Positions 24,870 through 34,303 of a stretch of 45,578 nucleotides of DNA are shown here, piece after piece. The notes beneath the pieces are model-generated. The model did not search any database, had not been told where the DNA came from, and saw nothing but the letters and a program-made list of their open reading frames with translations. The position numbers were made by a program, and so were the translations under genes. Position 1 is the first letter of the stretch; each line of letters opens with the position of its first letter. Location of the stretch: positions 1 to 45,578 of the forward strand of contig NZ_CDDK01000040.1 in assembly GCF_000820225.1 (NCBI RefSeq), given 5' to 3'. The DNA comes from Aeromonas veronii bv. veronii (GTDB taxonomy: Bacteria; Pseudomonadota; Gammaproteobacteria; Enterobacterales; Aeromonadaceae).

Positions 24870-26435
24870 TTACTTGATGGTGGCGACTTTTTGTTTGAGT
24901 GCATCCAGCTCTGCCAGTTTGCCCTTGAGCATCAGGCTCTGGGAGCTAATGCTGGCCGGGTTCATCTGGAAGCTCTGTTGCATCGGATAGTTGGGCAGAG
25001 TGTCGAAGAACTCTTTCAGGATCCCCTGTGCAGGTACGAACAGCCACATGTTGTCTGCCATCCAGCGCAGATACATGCCTGACTCATGCGGTGCCTTCTC
25101 GAACGGGTCAGCGCGCAGGTTGATGATCTGCGGCCAGTTTGGAGTCACACGCGCCGCGTCGGTGATGTTGCCCTCCATGGTGGCAAAGTTCAGTTTGAAG
25201 TCATTCCAGCGCACGGCGTTGAGTTCGCCGTTTGAGGAGAAGTAGAGCATGGAGTTGCGCGGGGAGGTGTCGGCTTTTCCTGCGAGGTACGGCATGAAGT
25301 TGTAACCGTCCAGTTTCACCCGCCACTGTTTGCCGTTGGCCTTGTAGCCCTTGGCCAGCTTCTCTTTCACATCCGGTACACCGGCAGCGGCCAACAGCGT
25401 CGGCATCCAGTCCTGATGGGCCATCATGGCGTTGACCTTGGTGCCTGGCTTGATCACGCCTGGCCAGCGAACCAGTTGCGGAACCCGCATCCCGCCTTCC
25501 CATGTGGTGCCTTTTTCGCCGTAGAATGGGGTGGTGCCGCCATCCGGCCAGCTGACGGTCTCGGCGCCGTTGTCAGTGGTGTAGATCACGATGGTGTTGT
25601 CGGCGACCCCCAGCTCGTCCAGTTTGTCGAGCAGGATCCCCACCTGATCATCGTGCTCCAGCATGCCATCGGCATAGATGCTGACGCCGGATTTACCCTG
25701 ATACTTCTCTTGCAGACGGGTCCAGACGTGCATGCGGGTGGCGTTATGCCAGATGAAGAAGGGCTTCTTGGCCTTGACTGCTTTCTCCATGAACGCCAGC
25801 GAGGACTCGAGGAACTCTTCGTCAGCATGCTCCATGCGCTTGCGGGTCATGGGGCCGGTATCTTCAATCTTGCCGTCGGCAGAAGATTTGATGACGCCGC
25901 GTGGGCCGAACTTCTTCTTGAACTCCGGATCTTTCGGGTAGTAGTAGGTTTCCGGTTCCTCTTCCGCGTTCAGGTGATAGAGGTTACCGAAGAACTCGTC
26001 GAAACCGTGCTTGGTCGGTAGATGCTGGTTCTGATCGCCCAAATGGTTCTTGCCGAACTGAGCCGTCATGTAACCCTGCTCTTTGAGCAGATCACCGATG
26101 GTGGGGGCCCAATCCGGAATGCCGTGGGTAGAGCCGGGCATGCCGATGGTCAGCAGACCGGTACGGAATGGCTCTTCACCGGTAATGAAGGCGGCACGGC
26201 CGGCGGTGCAGGATTGCTGACCGTAGTGATCGGTAAAGAGGGCCCCTTCATTGGCGATCCTGTCCAGGTTCGGGGTCTGGTAGCCCATCATTCCCTGGTT
26301 GTAGGCACTGATGTTCCAGTAGCCGATGTCATCGCCCATGATGGCAAGAATATTGGGCTTGGCGGCTGCTGTGGCACTACCAGCGGTGGCCATTAAGGCA
26401 AGGCTCATTGCTATTTTGTTTATTTGAATGGCCAT
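24870..26435 (-). CDS. Secreted arylsulfatase-type sulfatase, Cys-type
   Basis: 521 residues with a signal peptide (IAMSLALMATAGSATA, cleavage about residue 23). Metal and catalytic residues are all present in the mature domain: D35-D36 (IMGDDIGYW), Cys76 in SCTAGRAAF, Lys129 and His131 (GKNHLGD), His230, D288-N289 (TTDNGAE) and Lys308 (GEKGTTWEGG). Cys76 is the residue that becomes formylglycine. The motif is C-T-A-G-R, with Ala where many sulfatases have Pro. Exported Cys-type sulfatases need a maturase, and an anaerobic one (13.7-15.0 kb) is present. The ATG at 26435 has GGAG about eight bases before it. An upstream extension lacks a signal peptide and is not used. Substrate unknown; choline- or aryl-sulfate-like substrates are possible. 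Confidence 0.92.
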   Translation of the reverse strand: MAIQINKIAMSLALMATAGSATAAAKPNILAIMGDDIGYWNISAYNQGMMGYQTPNLDRIANEGALFTDHYGQQSCTAGRAAFITGEEPFRTGLLTIGMPGSTHGIPDWAPTIGDLLKEQGYMTAQFGKNHLGDQNQHLPTKHGFDEFFGNLYHLNAEEEPETYYYPKDPEFKKKFGPRGVIKSSADGKIEDTGPMTRKRMEHADEEFLESSLAFMEKAVKAKKPFFIWHNATRMHVWTRLQEKYQGKSGVSIYADGMLEHDDQVGILLDKLDELGVADNTIVIYTTDNGAETVSWPDGGTTPFYGEKGTTWEGGMRVPQLVRWPGVIKPGTKVNAMMAHQDWMPTLLAAAGVPDVKEKLAKGYKANGKQWRVKLDGYNFMPYLAGKADTSPRNSMLYFSSNGELNAVRWNDFKLNFATMEGNITDAARVTPNWPQIINLRADPFEKAPHESGMYLRWMADNMWLFVPAQGILKEFFDTLPNYPMQQSFQMNPASISSQSLMLKGKLAELDALKQKVATIK

Positions 26436-27252
26436 TATTGGCTCCACTCCTAATCTGATGTGAATTGGTACACAAAATGGGCGATGAAAGCAGCGTGCGT
26501 TTAACGCGGTGGAAATATCATCCCGTGCAGGCTGTTGGAGGGGATGGAATACCCGGATGGGCACATTCCCCTTTATCGCTGTCGTTATGACCTGCAAAGA
26601 GTGATATGACCTGAATAGCCCGAGTTAACCGCCGCTTGGAAATCAGCTTTCAACAGTTTCACTCTATAAATCCCGTTTATCCTTGTCGCCTTATAGCGAA
26701 TATAACCGCTGGTTATCCGATATTTTTTCTCCAACCTTTCGGTCGCAGGCTATCGGGTGGGCTGGAGCGAGCATGGGAAGCTTTATCCAGAAGGCGGAGG
26801 TGTCTACCGCTATCGATGGCGACAAGGCGAATAAATGGGTGATGGAGTTCACAGTTCGGCTAATCAATTTAGGGGATGAGAGCTGTTATGAGCATTGTGG
26901 TGTGCCTTTATTCAAATATCTTACTGGCAAGTCGAGCACTCTTTAATTCTGATTAAGTCATAATTAAGTAAAGTTGGGGTGTTGATTGTTTCGCTCAGAC
27001 ATGAGTTTTTAAAATTGCTCACAATCTCATCGCGAGATTTAAAAATTCTACTTGCATATTTTTGAACGAGTAAATATGACTTGCATGGGAGTGGCCAAAT
27101 AAATCCAGCTGTGATCTTTGTCTTTTCAAGGTGCTAGGGTCATAAATGCCTATAAAAACAAGGTAAAAGGCTCGGCTATTGACTAAGTTGATAGAAGGCG
27201 AGGCATAAAACAGCGCCAGTTTGATACGACAACATCGCATGGGACCCGGATC
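26436..27252. other. Divergent intergenic region between sulfatase and HD-GYP genes
   Basis: About 820 bases. It holds the sulfatase promoter region on the minus side and the HD-GYP promoter region on the plus side. Short frames such as 26683-26946 (plus, 87 codons) have no ribosome site or family match. The most notable element is the LysR-type palindrome at 26702-26716. The last 250 bases are AT-rich. No RNA gene was recognised. Confidence 0.5.
26702..26716. promoter_or_regulatory. Candidate LysR-type operator upstream of the sulfatase
   Basis: ATAACC-GCT-GGTTAT, a perfect 6-bp palindrome whose core is T-N11-A (26703-26715). It contains CCGCTGGTTAT (26706-26716), identical to the 11-mer at 13633-13643 in front of the maturase operon. 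It lies 267 bases upstream of the sulfatase start, rather far for direct action unless the promoter is distal. Confidence 0.4.
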
Positions 27253-28530
27253 ATGGACAGAGCGCAGGGCGTAGCCCCCTTTTCGTTGCAAGTGGATCTA
27301 AGGCAGGTGGTGTATGCCCTGTCAGCCTCGCTGGATCTGGTGGGCATTGGCGATGTGGCCCACGGTAAACGGGTCGGGATTATGGCTGCCGAGTGCAGCC
27401 GGGAGCTGGGAATGAGTGAGGCCGAACGCTGTCTGCTGTTCGAGCTCGGGGTGCTGCATGATATCGGTGTCTCCTCGACCATCACCCATCACCATCTGGT
27501 CAGCGAGTTCGATTGGGAGTCCTCCCAGCGCCACTGCGAGGTGGGATATCAGCTGCTCAAGGATTTCCGTTTGCTGGCACCATTGGCCCTGCCTATCCGT
27601 TATCACCACACCCACTGGCACCTGTTGCGCGAGATGGCCGATGTGGACCTCAATGTGGCCCGTCAGGCCAACCTTATCTTTCTGGTGGATCGCTGCGATG
27701 CGTTGGCGGCGCCCTACTATGGCGATGGTTCATTGTTGATGCATACCAACGAGATCCGCGCACGCCTGCAGGATTTCCGTGACGAGTTCTTTGCCCCCGA
27801 GCTGGTGGATGCCTTCCTCAAGGCGTCTCGCTCTGAGGCATTTTGGCTGCAGCTGGAAGCGCGCTCCATCAATGATTACATGCTGGAGATGCTGCAGGTG
27901 CGGGAGCCTTGCCTGACCTTCAACGGGGAGCTTAAAGCGCTGGCGCAGATCTTCTCCGGCATTGTCGACGCCAAAAGTCCATTCACGATGACGCATTCAC
28001 TCGGTGTGAGCAGGTTGTCTCGGGCATTGGCCGAGCAGATGGGAGTCAGTGCCATCCATTGTGACATGCTGGAGATCGCCGGTTTGCTTCATGATTTGGG
28101 CAAGCTCAGGGTGCCGGACGAGATCCTCGACAAGCCTGCCAGCCTGACGAAAGAGGAGCGGGCCATCATCAATTCCCACAGCTTCGAGACTTACCAGATC
28201 CTGCGCCACATCGAAGGGTTTGAGGAGATTGCCTGCTGGGCGGCCTATCACCATGAGGAGCCTGACGGGGAGGGCTATCCGTTCCACCTGCCGGCATCCG
28301 CTATGGCGCTAGAAGCGCGGATCCTGCGGGTCGCCGATATTTTTCAGGCCATGGTGCAGGACAGACCTTATCGCCGCGGTCTGCCTGCCCGTGACGCATT
28401 GACCTTTATGCAGCAACTGGCGGATCAGGGGCGGGTCGATCCCGCTGTGGTGGCGGTGCTGGCCGATCACCTGCCGCAGATGATGATGGCAGCCATTCCG
28501 GATCGCGAGCCTGATCATGCCATCAATTGA
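27253..28530 (+). CDS. HD-GYP c-di-GMP phosphodiesterase with tandem HD domains
   Basis: 425 residues, soluble. An N-terminal HD domain (about 35-150: HGKRVGIMAAE, LGVLHDIGVSS, YHHTHW) is followed by a canonical HD-GYP domain (about 225-395). The latter has HSLGVSRLSRALAE, the HD pair in GLLHDLGKLRVPDEILDKP, and HHEEPDGEGYPF. The last motif matches HHExxDGxGYP exactly, so the C-terminal site should hydrolyse c-di-GMP to GMP. The N-terminal HD half is of the kind seen in tandem proteins, and its own activity is uncertain. The ATG at 27253 follows GGACCCGGATC with only a modest ribosome site. A CBS-pair gene follows 120 bases later on the same strand. Confidence 0.9.
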   Translation: MDRAQGVAPFSLQVDLRQVVYALSASLDLVGIGDVAHGKRVGIMAAECSRELGMSEAERCLLFELGVLHDIGVSSTITHHHLVSEFDWESSQRHCEVGYQLLKDFRLLAPLALPIRYHHTHWHLLREMADVDLNVARQANLIFLVDRCDALAAPYYGDGSLLMHTNEIRARLQDFRDEFFAPELVDAFLKASRSEAFWLQLEARSINDYMLEMLQVREPCLTFNGELKALAQIFSGIVDAKSPFTMTHSLGVSRLSRALAEQMGVSAIHCDMLEIAGLLHDLGKLRVPDEILDKPASLTKEERAIINSHSFETYQILRHIEGFEEIACWAAYHHEEPDGEGYPFHLPASAMALEARILRVADIFQAMVQDRPYRRGLPARDALTFMQQLADQGRVDPAVVAVLADHLPQMMMAAIPDREPDHAIN

Positions 28531-28650
28531 GGGAGAGGCTGGCCGCTGACTCATACCGCCGCGAGCCAGCTATGCTTGGAACAAGCCGAGCATGGTGCCG
28601 GTACCGGCGCACAAGACGCCAGCTTGATAGACTACCGTAGGGGATCAGAT

Positions 28651-29073
28651 ATGGAATCGCTAAAAGCCAAGGATTATATGCAAAGCAGACCCATCACCTT
28701 CACTGCCGACATGATGGTGCAAGCTGCGGTCGAGAAATTTCTGAACAGTCATCAGCTCGGTGGCCCGGTGGTGGATGGGCAGGGCCATCTGATTGGCTGG
28801 ATCTCCGAGCAGGATTGCATCGCAGTGCTGCTTAAAGAGGCCTATCACTGCGAACAGGTGGCGCAGGTCAAGGATGTGATGCGCAAGGAGGTGTTGTCGG
28901 TGGGACCCGATACCAGCATTTTGAGTCTGGCGGAGATGATGATGGGGCAAAAGCCGAAGATCTATCCGGTAGTGGAGGAGGGGCGTCTGCTCGGGGTCAT
29001 CAATCGCCACAACGTCATGCAGGCCATTCACGCCCAGCTCACCACCTGTTTTGTCCATCACACCCACGGTTAA
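28651..29073 (+). CDS. CBS-pair domain protein
   Basis: About 140 residues, just two CBS motifs and little else: AKDYMQSRPITFTADMMVQA with GGPVVDGQGHLIGWIS, then VKDVMRKEVLSVGPDTSILS with IYPVVEEGRLLGVINRHN. CBS pairs bind adenosine nucleotides or SAM and usually regulate a partner (family knowledge). No catalytic partner domain is fused. The ATG at 28651 has GGGGA seven bases before it; an upstream in-frame start at 28576 adds a low-quality stretch. It may be co-transcribed with the HD-GYP gene. A strong terminator follows. Confidence 0.88.
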   Translation: MESLKAKDYMQSRPITFTADMMVQAAVEKFLNSHQLGGPVVDGQGHLIGWISEQDCIAVLLKEAYHCEQVAQVKDVMRKEVLSVGPDTSILSLAEMMMGQKPKIYPVVEEGRLLGVINRHNVMQAIHAQLTTCFVHHTHG

Positions 29074-29091
29074 CCCTGTTTTCCTCTCTCC

Positions 29092-29115
29092 CAAGGCAAG
29101 CTTCGGCTTGCCTTG
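29092..29115 (+). terminator. Rho-independent terminator with TTCG tetraloop
   Basis: Perfect 10-bp stem CAAGGCAAGC (29092-29101) / GCTTGCCTTG (29106-29115) closed by TTCG. The tail is only moderately T-rich. Confidence 0.75.
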
Positions 29116-29313
29116 ACTATTTCATATACTGAGATTTATTCATATTATGCCATCTTACAATGGTTGTTTTGTCATGTTTGAGGATCGGCCAATCTCTCTG
29201 TCTTCCCATATATAACGCTACGTTAAGGCTTGCACCGTTCCCGCTCGCTCTTTAGGATCGCTCGCAGCTAATCGATATGGCCCCTCTGGGCACCTATTTA
29301 AGGAATTCGTACC

Positions 29314-32300
29314 TTGTCTCTCTCTATCGAGGCGCTGCGCCGCCGTCTCTCTGCATGCATGAACCTCGACGCCCGCCGCCTTTCCAGCCGTCTGCACGGG
29401 GTCAAGAAGCTGCCTGAAGGCAAACAGGCCGCCGTGCTGGAGACCATATCCGCCGATCTGGATGCCGCACAAGCGCGTTATCAAACCCGTCTGGCCGGAG
29501 TGCCCAAGGTCACCTATCCGGACAACCTGCCGGTCAGCCAGAAGCAGGCTGAGATCGCCAAGGCCATTCAAGAGCATCAAGTGGTGATCATCGCAGGGGA
29601 AACAGGCTCGGGCAAAACCACCCAGATCCCCAAGATCTGTCTGGCGCTCGGGCGCGGGGTGAAGGGCTTTATCGGCCACACCCAGCCACGCCGTTTGGCA
29701 GCCCGCACCGTGGCGGCCCGTATTGCCGAGGAGATGGAGTCCGAACTCGGCCACTACGTGGGTTATAAGGTGCGCTTTACTGATCAGGTGAGCGAGCAGA
29801 CCCACATCAAGCTGATGACCGACGGTATTCTGCTGGCGGAGATCCAGAACGACCGGATGCTCACCCAGTACGACACCATCATCATTGACGAGGCCCACGA
29901 GCGCAGCCTCAATATCGACTTCATCCTGGGCTATCTCAAGCAACTGCTGCCCAAGCGCCCGGATCTCAAGGTGATCATCACCTCGGCCACTATCGACCCG
30001 CAACGTTTCTCCCGCCATTTCAACAAGGCGCCGGTGATCGAGGTCTCCGGCCGCACTTACCCGGTGGAGGTGCGCTACCGTCCACTCACCAGTGACAAGA
30101 GTGAAGGGCTGGAAGAGCGCGATGAACTGCAGGGGATCTTCGATGCGGTGGAAGAGCTGGCACGCGAAGGGCTGGGGGACATCCTTATCTTCATGAACGG
30201 CGAGCGGGAGATCCGCGATACCGCCGATGCCTTGCGCAAGCTCAACCTGCGCGATACCGAGGTGCTGCCGCTCTACGCCCGTCTTTCCAACGCCGAGCAG
30301 AACAAGGTGTTCCAGCAACACGCCGGACGGCGCATCGTGCTCGCCACCAACGTGGCGGAGACCTCGCTGACGGTGCCGGGCATCCGCTACGTTATCGATC
30401 CGGGCACCGCCCGCATCAGCCGTTACTCCTGGCGCACCAAGGTGCAGCGCCTGCCCATCGAGCCGGTCTCCCAGGCCAGTGCCAACCAGCGTAAAGGGCG
30501 CTGCGGCCGAGTGGCGGACGGCATCTGTATCCGCCTCTACTCGGAGGAGGATTTTAACAGCCGCCCTGCCTTCACCGACCCCGAGATCCTGCGCACCAAC
30601 CTGGCCTCCGTCATCCTGCAGATGCTGGCGCTCGGCCTTGGCAATATGGAGGCTTTCCCCTTCGTCGAGCCACCAGAGTCGCGCCATATCAAGGATGGCC
30701 TGACTCTCTTGAAAGAGCTGGAGGCGGTGCGCGAGCTGCCCGCCACCGGCGAGCGCGAAGCCAAGTTGCAGCTGACCGAGACCGGTCGCCAGCTCTCGCG
30801 CATCCCCCTTGATCCGCGTTTGGCGAAGATGGTGATCAGCGCGGCGCAGACCGGCTGCTTGAGCGAGGTGATGGTGATCACTGCGGCCCTCAGCATTCAG
30901 GATCCCCGCGAGCGGCCCATGGAGAAGAAGCAGGCCGCCGACGAACAGCACAGGCGCTTTGAGGACAAGGATTCCGACTTCCTCGCCTTCGTCAATCTGT
31001 GGAACTACCTGAAAGAGCAGCAGGATGCCCTTGGCAGCAATCCATTCCGCCGCATGTGCCAGAAGGAGTTTCTCTCCTATCTGCGGGTGCGCGAATGGCA
31101 GGACATCCATTTCCAGCTGCGTCAGACGGTCAAGGAGCTGGGTTTTAAAGCCAACCATGAACCGGCGGATTTCAAGACGGTGCACTGTGCCCTGCTGACC
31201 GGCCTCTTGAGCCACATCGGCAACAAGGATCTGGAAAAGCCCGAGTTCCTTGGCGCCCGCAACGGCCGTTTCCACCTGTTCCCGGCCTCGGGTCTGTTCA
31301 AGAAGCCGCCCAAGTGGGTGATGGCCGCAGAATTGGTGGAGACCTCGCGCCTCTACGCTCGCATCAATGCCAAGATTGAGCCCGAGTGGGTGGAGCCGCT
31401 GGCAGGCCACCTCATCAAGCTGCACCATAGCGACCCTCACTGGTCGAAGAAAAACGGCGCCGTAATGGCCAAGGAGAAGGTGACGCTGTATGGCCTGACA
31501 CTGGTCAATGAGCGCACCATCAACTTCAGCCGTATCGATCCGGCGCTGTGCCGCGAGCTGTTTATCCGCCGCGCCTTGGTGGAGGGGGATTTCGAGACCC
31601 GTCACCGTTTCTTCAGCGACAATCGCAAGCTCCTGGCCGAGGTGGAGGCGCTGGAGCACAAATCCCGTCGGCGCGACATCCTGGTGGATGACGAGGACTT
31701 GTTCCGCTTCTACGATGCCCGTTTGCCGGAGGAGGTGATCTCCGCCCGCCACTTCGACAAGTGGTGGAAAGAGGCGCAAAAGCGGGATCCCGAGCTGCTC
31801 AACTTCGAAAAAGAGATGCTGATGAAGGGGGACGCCGCCCACATCAGCGATCTTGACTACCCCAACTTCTGGCAGCAGGGGCGCCTCAAGCTCAAGCTGA
31901 CCTATCAGTTCGAGCCGGGTGAGGCGGCAGATGGTGTGACCCTGCATATTCCGCTGCCGCTCCTGAATCAGGTGGAGGTGAAGGGGTTCGAGTGGTTGAT
32001 CCCCGGGCTGCGCCACGAGCTGTTGGTGGCCCTTATCAAGTCGATGCCCAAGCCGATGCGCAAGAATTTCGTGCCGGCGCCGAACTATGCCGATGCGCTG
32101 CTTGCCAGCATCAACCCCGAGCAGGGGCCGCTCTTGGACGAAATGGAGCGCCAACTGCGCCGCATGACCGGCGTGACCGTGCCCCGAGAATCCTGGGATT
32201 GGAATGCGGTACCCGATCACCTGAAACTCACCTTCCGGGTGGTGGACGACAAGCACAAGAAGGTAGCGGAAGGCAAAGATCTGGAAGCCTTGAAAGAGTC

Positions 32301-33213
32301 GCTGCGTGGCAAGGTGCAGGAGACCCTGTCGCAAGTGGCGGACGATGACATCGAGCAGTCCGGCCTCACCCTGTGGAGTTTTGGCGAGTTGCCCCAGGAG
32401 TACAGCCAGAAGCGCGGCGGGTTCGAGGTGAAAGCCTATCCGGCGTTGGTGGACGAGAAGGATTCGGTCGCCATCCAGCTGGTGGAGAGTCCGGTGGTGC
32501 AGCAGCAGCTGATGTGGGCCGGTCAGCGCCGGCTGGTGCTGCTCAACGTGCCATCCCCCATCAAGTATCTGCAGGAGAAGCTGCCCAACAAGGCCAAGCT
32601 CGGGCTCTATTTCAACCCGTTTGGCAAGGTGGCGGAGCTGATTGATGACTGTATCGCCTGTGGCTGCGACAAGCTGATCGAGCAGCATGGCGGACTGGCT
32701 TGGGACGAGGCCGGTTTCGAGGCGCTCAAGGAGTTTGTCCGTGCTGAGCTCAACGATGCGGTGGTGGAGGTAGCCAAACAGGTGGAGGCCGTACTGACGC
32801 TGTCCCATGAGATCAAGAAACGGCTCAAGGGCAAGATGCAGCTCGACACCGCTTTTGCCATGTCGGATATCCAGCAGCAGCTCGGCAACCTTATTCACAA
32901 GGGCTTTGTCACCGAGACCGGCTGGCAGCGGTTGCCTGATTTGCTGCGTTACCTGCGCGCCATCGAGCGTCGCCTGGAGAAGCTTGCCATCGATCCCAAC
33001 CGGGATCGGGTCTACATGCTCAAAGTGCACAGTGTGGAGTCGGAGTACAAGGCGCTGCTGGCCAAGATCCCCAAATCCCAGCTCATTCCCACCGAGGTGG
33101 CCAATATTCGCTGGATGATCGAGGAGCTGCGGGTGTCGTTTTTTGCCCAGAATCTGGGGACCCCTTATCCGGTCTCCGATAAACGGGTGCTTAACGCCAT
33201 CGCTCAGTGCTAA
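29314..33213 (+). CDS. hrpA: ATP-dependent DEAH-box RNA helicase HrpA
   Basis: 1299 residues, matching the usual HrpA length. Visible motifs: Walker A GETGSGKTT (about 95-103), DEAHERSLN (about 191), TSATID, ATNVAETSLTVPGIRYVIDP and the motif VI QRKGRCGRV. A helicase-associated region and the long DUF3418 tail typical of HrpA follow. It unwinds RNA with ATP and in E. coli is linked to fimbrial mRNA processing and ribosome rescue (established). The start is TTG at 29314 with AAGGA about nine bases upstream; the following SLSIEALRRRL aligns with the HrpA N-terminus. A preceding terminator separates it from the CBS gene. Confidence 0.97.
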   Translation: MSLSIEALRRRLSACMNLDARRLSSRLHGVKKLPEGKQAAVLETISADLDAAQARYQTRLAGVPKVTYPDNLPVSQKQAEIAKAIQEHQVVIIAGETGSGKTTQIPKICLALGRGVKGFIGHTQPRRLAARTVAARIAEEMESELGHYVGYKVRFTDQVSEQTHIKLMTDGILLAEIQNDRMLTQYDTIIIDEAHERSLNIDFILGYLKQLLPKRPDLKVIITSATIDPQRFSRHFNKAPVIEVSGRTYPVEVRYRPLTSDKSEGLEERDELQGIFDAVEELAREGLGDILIFMNGEREIRDTADALRKLNLRDTEVLPLYARLSNAEQNKVFQQHAGRRIVLATNVAETSLTVPGIRYVIDPGTARISRYSWRTKVQRLPIEPVSQASANQRKGRCGRVADGICIRLYSEEDFNSRPAFTDPEILRTNLASVILQMLALGLGNMEAFPFVEPPESRHIKDGLTLLKELEAVRELPATGEREAKLQLTETGRQLSRIPLDPRLAKMVISAAQTGCLSEVMVITAALSIQDPRERPMEKKQAADEQHRRFEDKDSDFLAFVNLWNYLKEQQDALGSNPFRRMCQKEFLSYLRVREWQDIHFQLRQTVKELGFKANHEPADFKTVHCALLTGLLSHIGNKDLEKPEFLGARNGRFHLFPASGLFKKPPKWVMAAELVETSRLYARINAKIEPEWVEPLAGHLIKLHHSDPHWSKKNGAVMAKEKVTLYGLTLVNERTINFSRIDPALCRELFIRRALVEGDFETRHRFFSDNRKLLAEVEALEHKSRRRDILVDDEDLFRFYDARLPEEVISARHFDKWWKEAQKRDPELLNFEKEMLMKGDAAHISDLDYPNFWQQGRLKLKLTYQFEPGEAADGVTLHIPLPLLNQVEVKGFEWLIPGLRHELLVALIKSMPKPMRKNFVPAPNYADALLASINPEQGPLLDEMERQLRRMTGVTVPRESWDWNAVPDHLKLTFRVVDDKHKKVAEGKDLEALKESLRGKVQETLSQVADDDIEQSGLTLWSFGELPQEYSQKRGGFEVKAYPALVDEKDSVAIQLVESPVVQQQLMWAGQRRLVLLNVPSPIKYLQEKLPNKAKLGLYFNPFGKVAELIDDCIACGCDKLIEQHGGLAWDEAGFEALKEFVRAELNDAVVEVAKQVEAVLTLSHEIKKRLKGKMQLDTAFAMSDIQQQLGNLIHKGFVTETGWQRLPDLLRYLRAIERRLEKLAIDPNRDRVYMLKVHSVESEYKALLAKIPKSQLIPTEVANIRWMIEELRVSFFAQNLGTPYPVSDKRVLNAIAQC

Positions 33214-33308
33214 GCTGCTATCTAACTGTTTTAACAGCATGATAGCGGGTGCTGAGAAGGGGTTGCCGGTCAGGTAGCCCCTTCAAACCGCAAGTCAGGG
33301 AGGCAAGG

Positions 33309-34187
33309 ATGCTGGGGATCTGGTTGAGTGTGGCGCAGGTGGTGATCAGCGGTTATCAACCCATCGCGGAACAAACCTGGGTGCAGTTGAACCCGGAATA
33401 TTACCCGCTGGCGCGCACGCCGCCTGCGATGTTTGTGGCTTGGCGTGGCAATCAGTTTCCGCCGCTGGCCCAAAAGCAAAAGCACGGTCGCTGGCAGATC
33501 CTCTTTCCCGCCCGGCTGGTCCCCCCTTTCGATCTGTTCGAGGGGGAGGCGCAGCTCTCCAAAAACTATCTGGCAAGGCTGCGGCGTATCGACGAGATGG
33601 CTTACGGGGTCGCCCCCGGCCAGGTCGCTGCAATCGTGCAGCAGGGGAGTGGGTCCCCTGCTTATCACGCGCAACCTGTCGCGCCCTTTATCGCCGAGTT
33701 CCGTACACCCCAAGACGCGTTCGGTGGTGTTGATATGCTCACCGACCCCGCCGAGAACGAACCTCTACTGGTTCAGCTGGGGGTGACCTTTCGCACTGCG
33801 GGGATGAGTGGTGCCCAAGGATATGAGGGAGTAGCGAGCACCGATATGGCGCTCGCCAGCCACACGGCTAGCTTATCCGCAGGCAGTGACGTCATGCTTA
33901 CCCTCTCGGCTCCTGCGGCCGGCGGTTCACAAACCGTGTGTCATCAGGTCGCAGCAGGGGAGACCCTGTGGCGTATAGCGAATCAGTTATCCAGCGCCCA
34001 GGGAGCAGATACCTACAGCTATTTGCTGGCGCTGGTGGCAGAGAACCAGCAGCGGCTTGGCAAGAGCATTCGAGTCAGAACGGGGGAGGGTCTCTACTGC
34101 CCGCGCGCCGAGACCCTGGCGCGGTTTGATGCCCTGAGCCCGGCCCAGCGTCAGCAGCAATTCGCCCGGTTGGAGCAGAGGCGCTAA
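33309..34187 (+). CDS. Hypothetical protein with LysM/FimV-like C-terminus
   Basis: 292 residues. A hydrophobic N-terminus (MLGIWLSVAQVVISGYQPIA) may be a signal or anchor, so an envelope location is possible. The middle has no recognised domain. Near the C-terminus, CHQVAAGETLWRIANQL (about 220-236) resembles the LysM/FimV 'VxPGDTLWxIA' motif, followed by the paired Cys of GLYCPRA. The ATG at 33309 has GGGAGG just upstream. It lies between hrpA and rplY with 95 bases to hrpA, but no clear functional link. Peptidoglycan binding or polar localisation is possible but not shown. Confidence 0.6.
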   Translation: MLGIWLSVAQVVISGYQPIAEQTWVQLNPEYYPLARTPPAMFVAWRGNQFPPLAQKQKHGRWQILFPARLVPPFDLFEGEAQLSKNYLARLRRIDEMAYGVAPGQVAAIVQQGSGSPAYHAQPVAPFIAEFRTPQDAFGGVDMLTDPAENEPLLVQLGVTFRTAGMSGAQGYEGVASTDMALASHTASLSAGSDVMLTLSAPAAGGSQTVCHQVAAGETLWRIANQLSSAQGADTYSYLLALVAENQQRLGKSIRVRTGEGLYCPRAETLARFDALSPAQRQQQFARLEQRR

Positions 34188-34203
34188 ATGCAGAGTCGGT
34201 ACC

Positions 34204-34232
34204 TTGTATCCGAATTTGGCCCGTGGTAGTAT
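34204..34232 (+). promoter_or_regulatory. Candidate sigma-70 promoter of rplY
   Basis: TTGTAT (34204-34209), 17-base spacer, TAGTAT (34227-34232), giving a start near 34239. The leader then contains GGTGCT (34250-34255) paired with AGCACC (34270-34275), a weak hairpin before the ribosome site. Control by L25 or by the hairpin is not known. Confidence 0.5.
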
Positions 34233-34303
34233 TCGCGCTCGTTTTGCGAGGTGCTGACCGGTCGCAGTTAGCACCATAAATTCATCCAAAAGAGATACAT
34301 ACT

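Noticed and set aside
26683..26946. 87-codon plus-strand frame upstream of the HD-GYP gene
   Set aside because: No ribosome site and no family resemblance; it overlaps the candidate operator region.
29218..33240. A 1340-codon open frame on the minus strand opposite the whole of hrpA
   Set aside because: It mirrors hrpA codon by codon. The host rarely uses CTA, TTA and TCA, whose complements are the three stops, so the antisense frame stays open. The translation has no domain and no plausible start signal.
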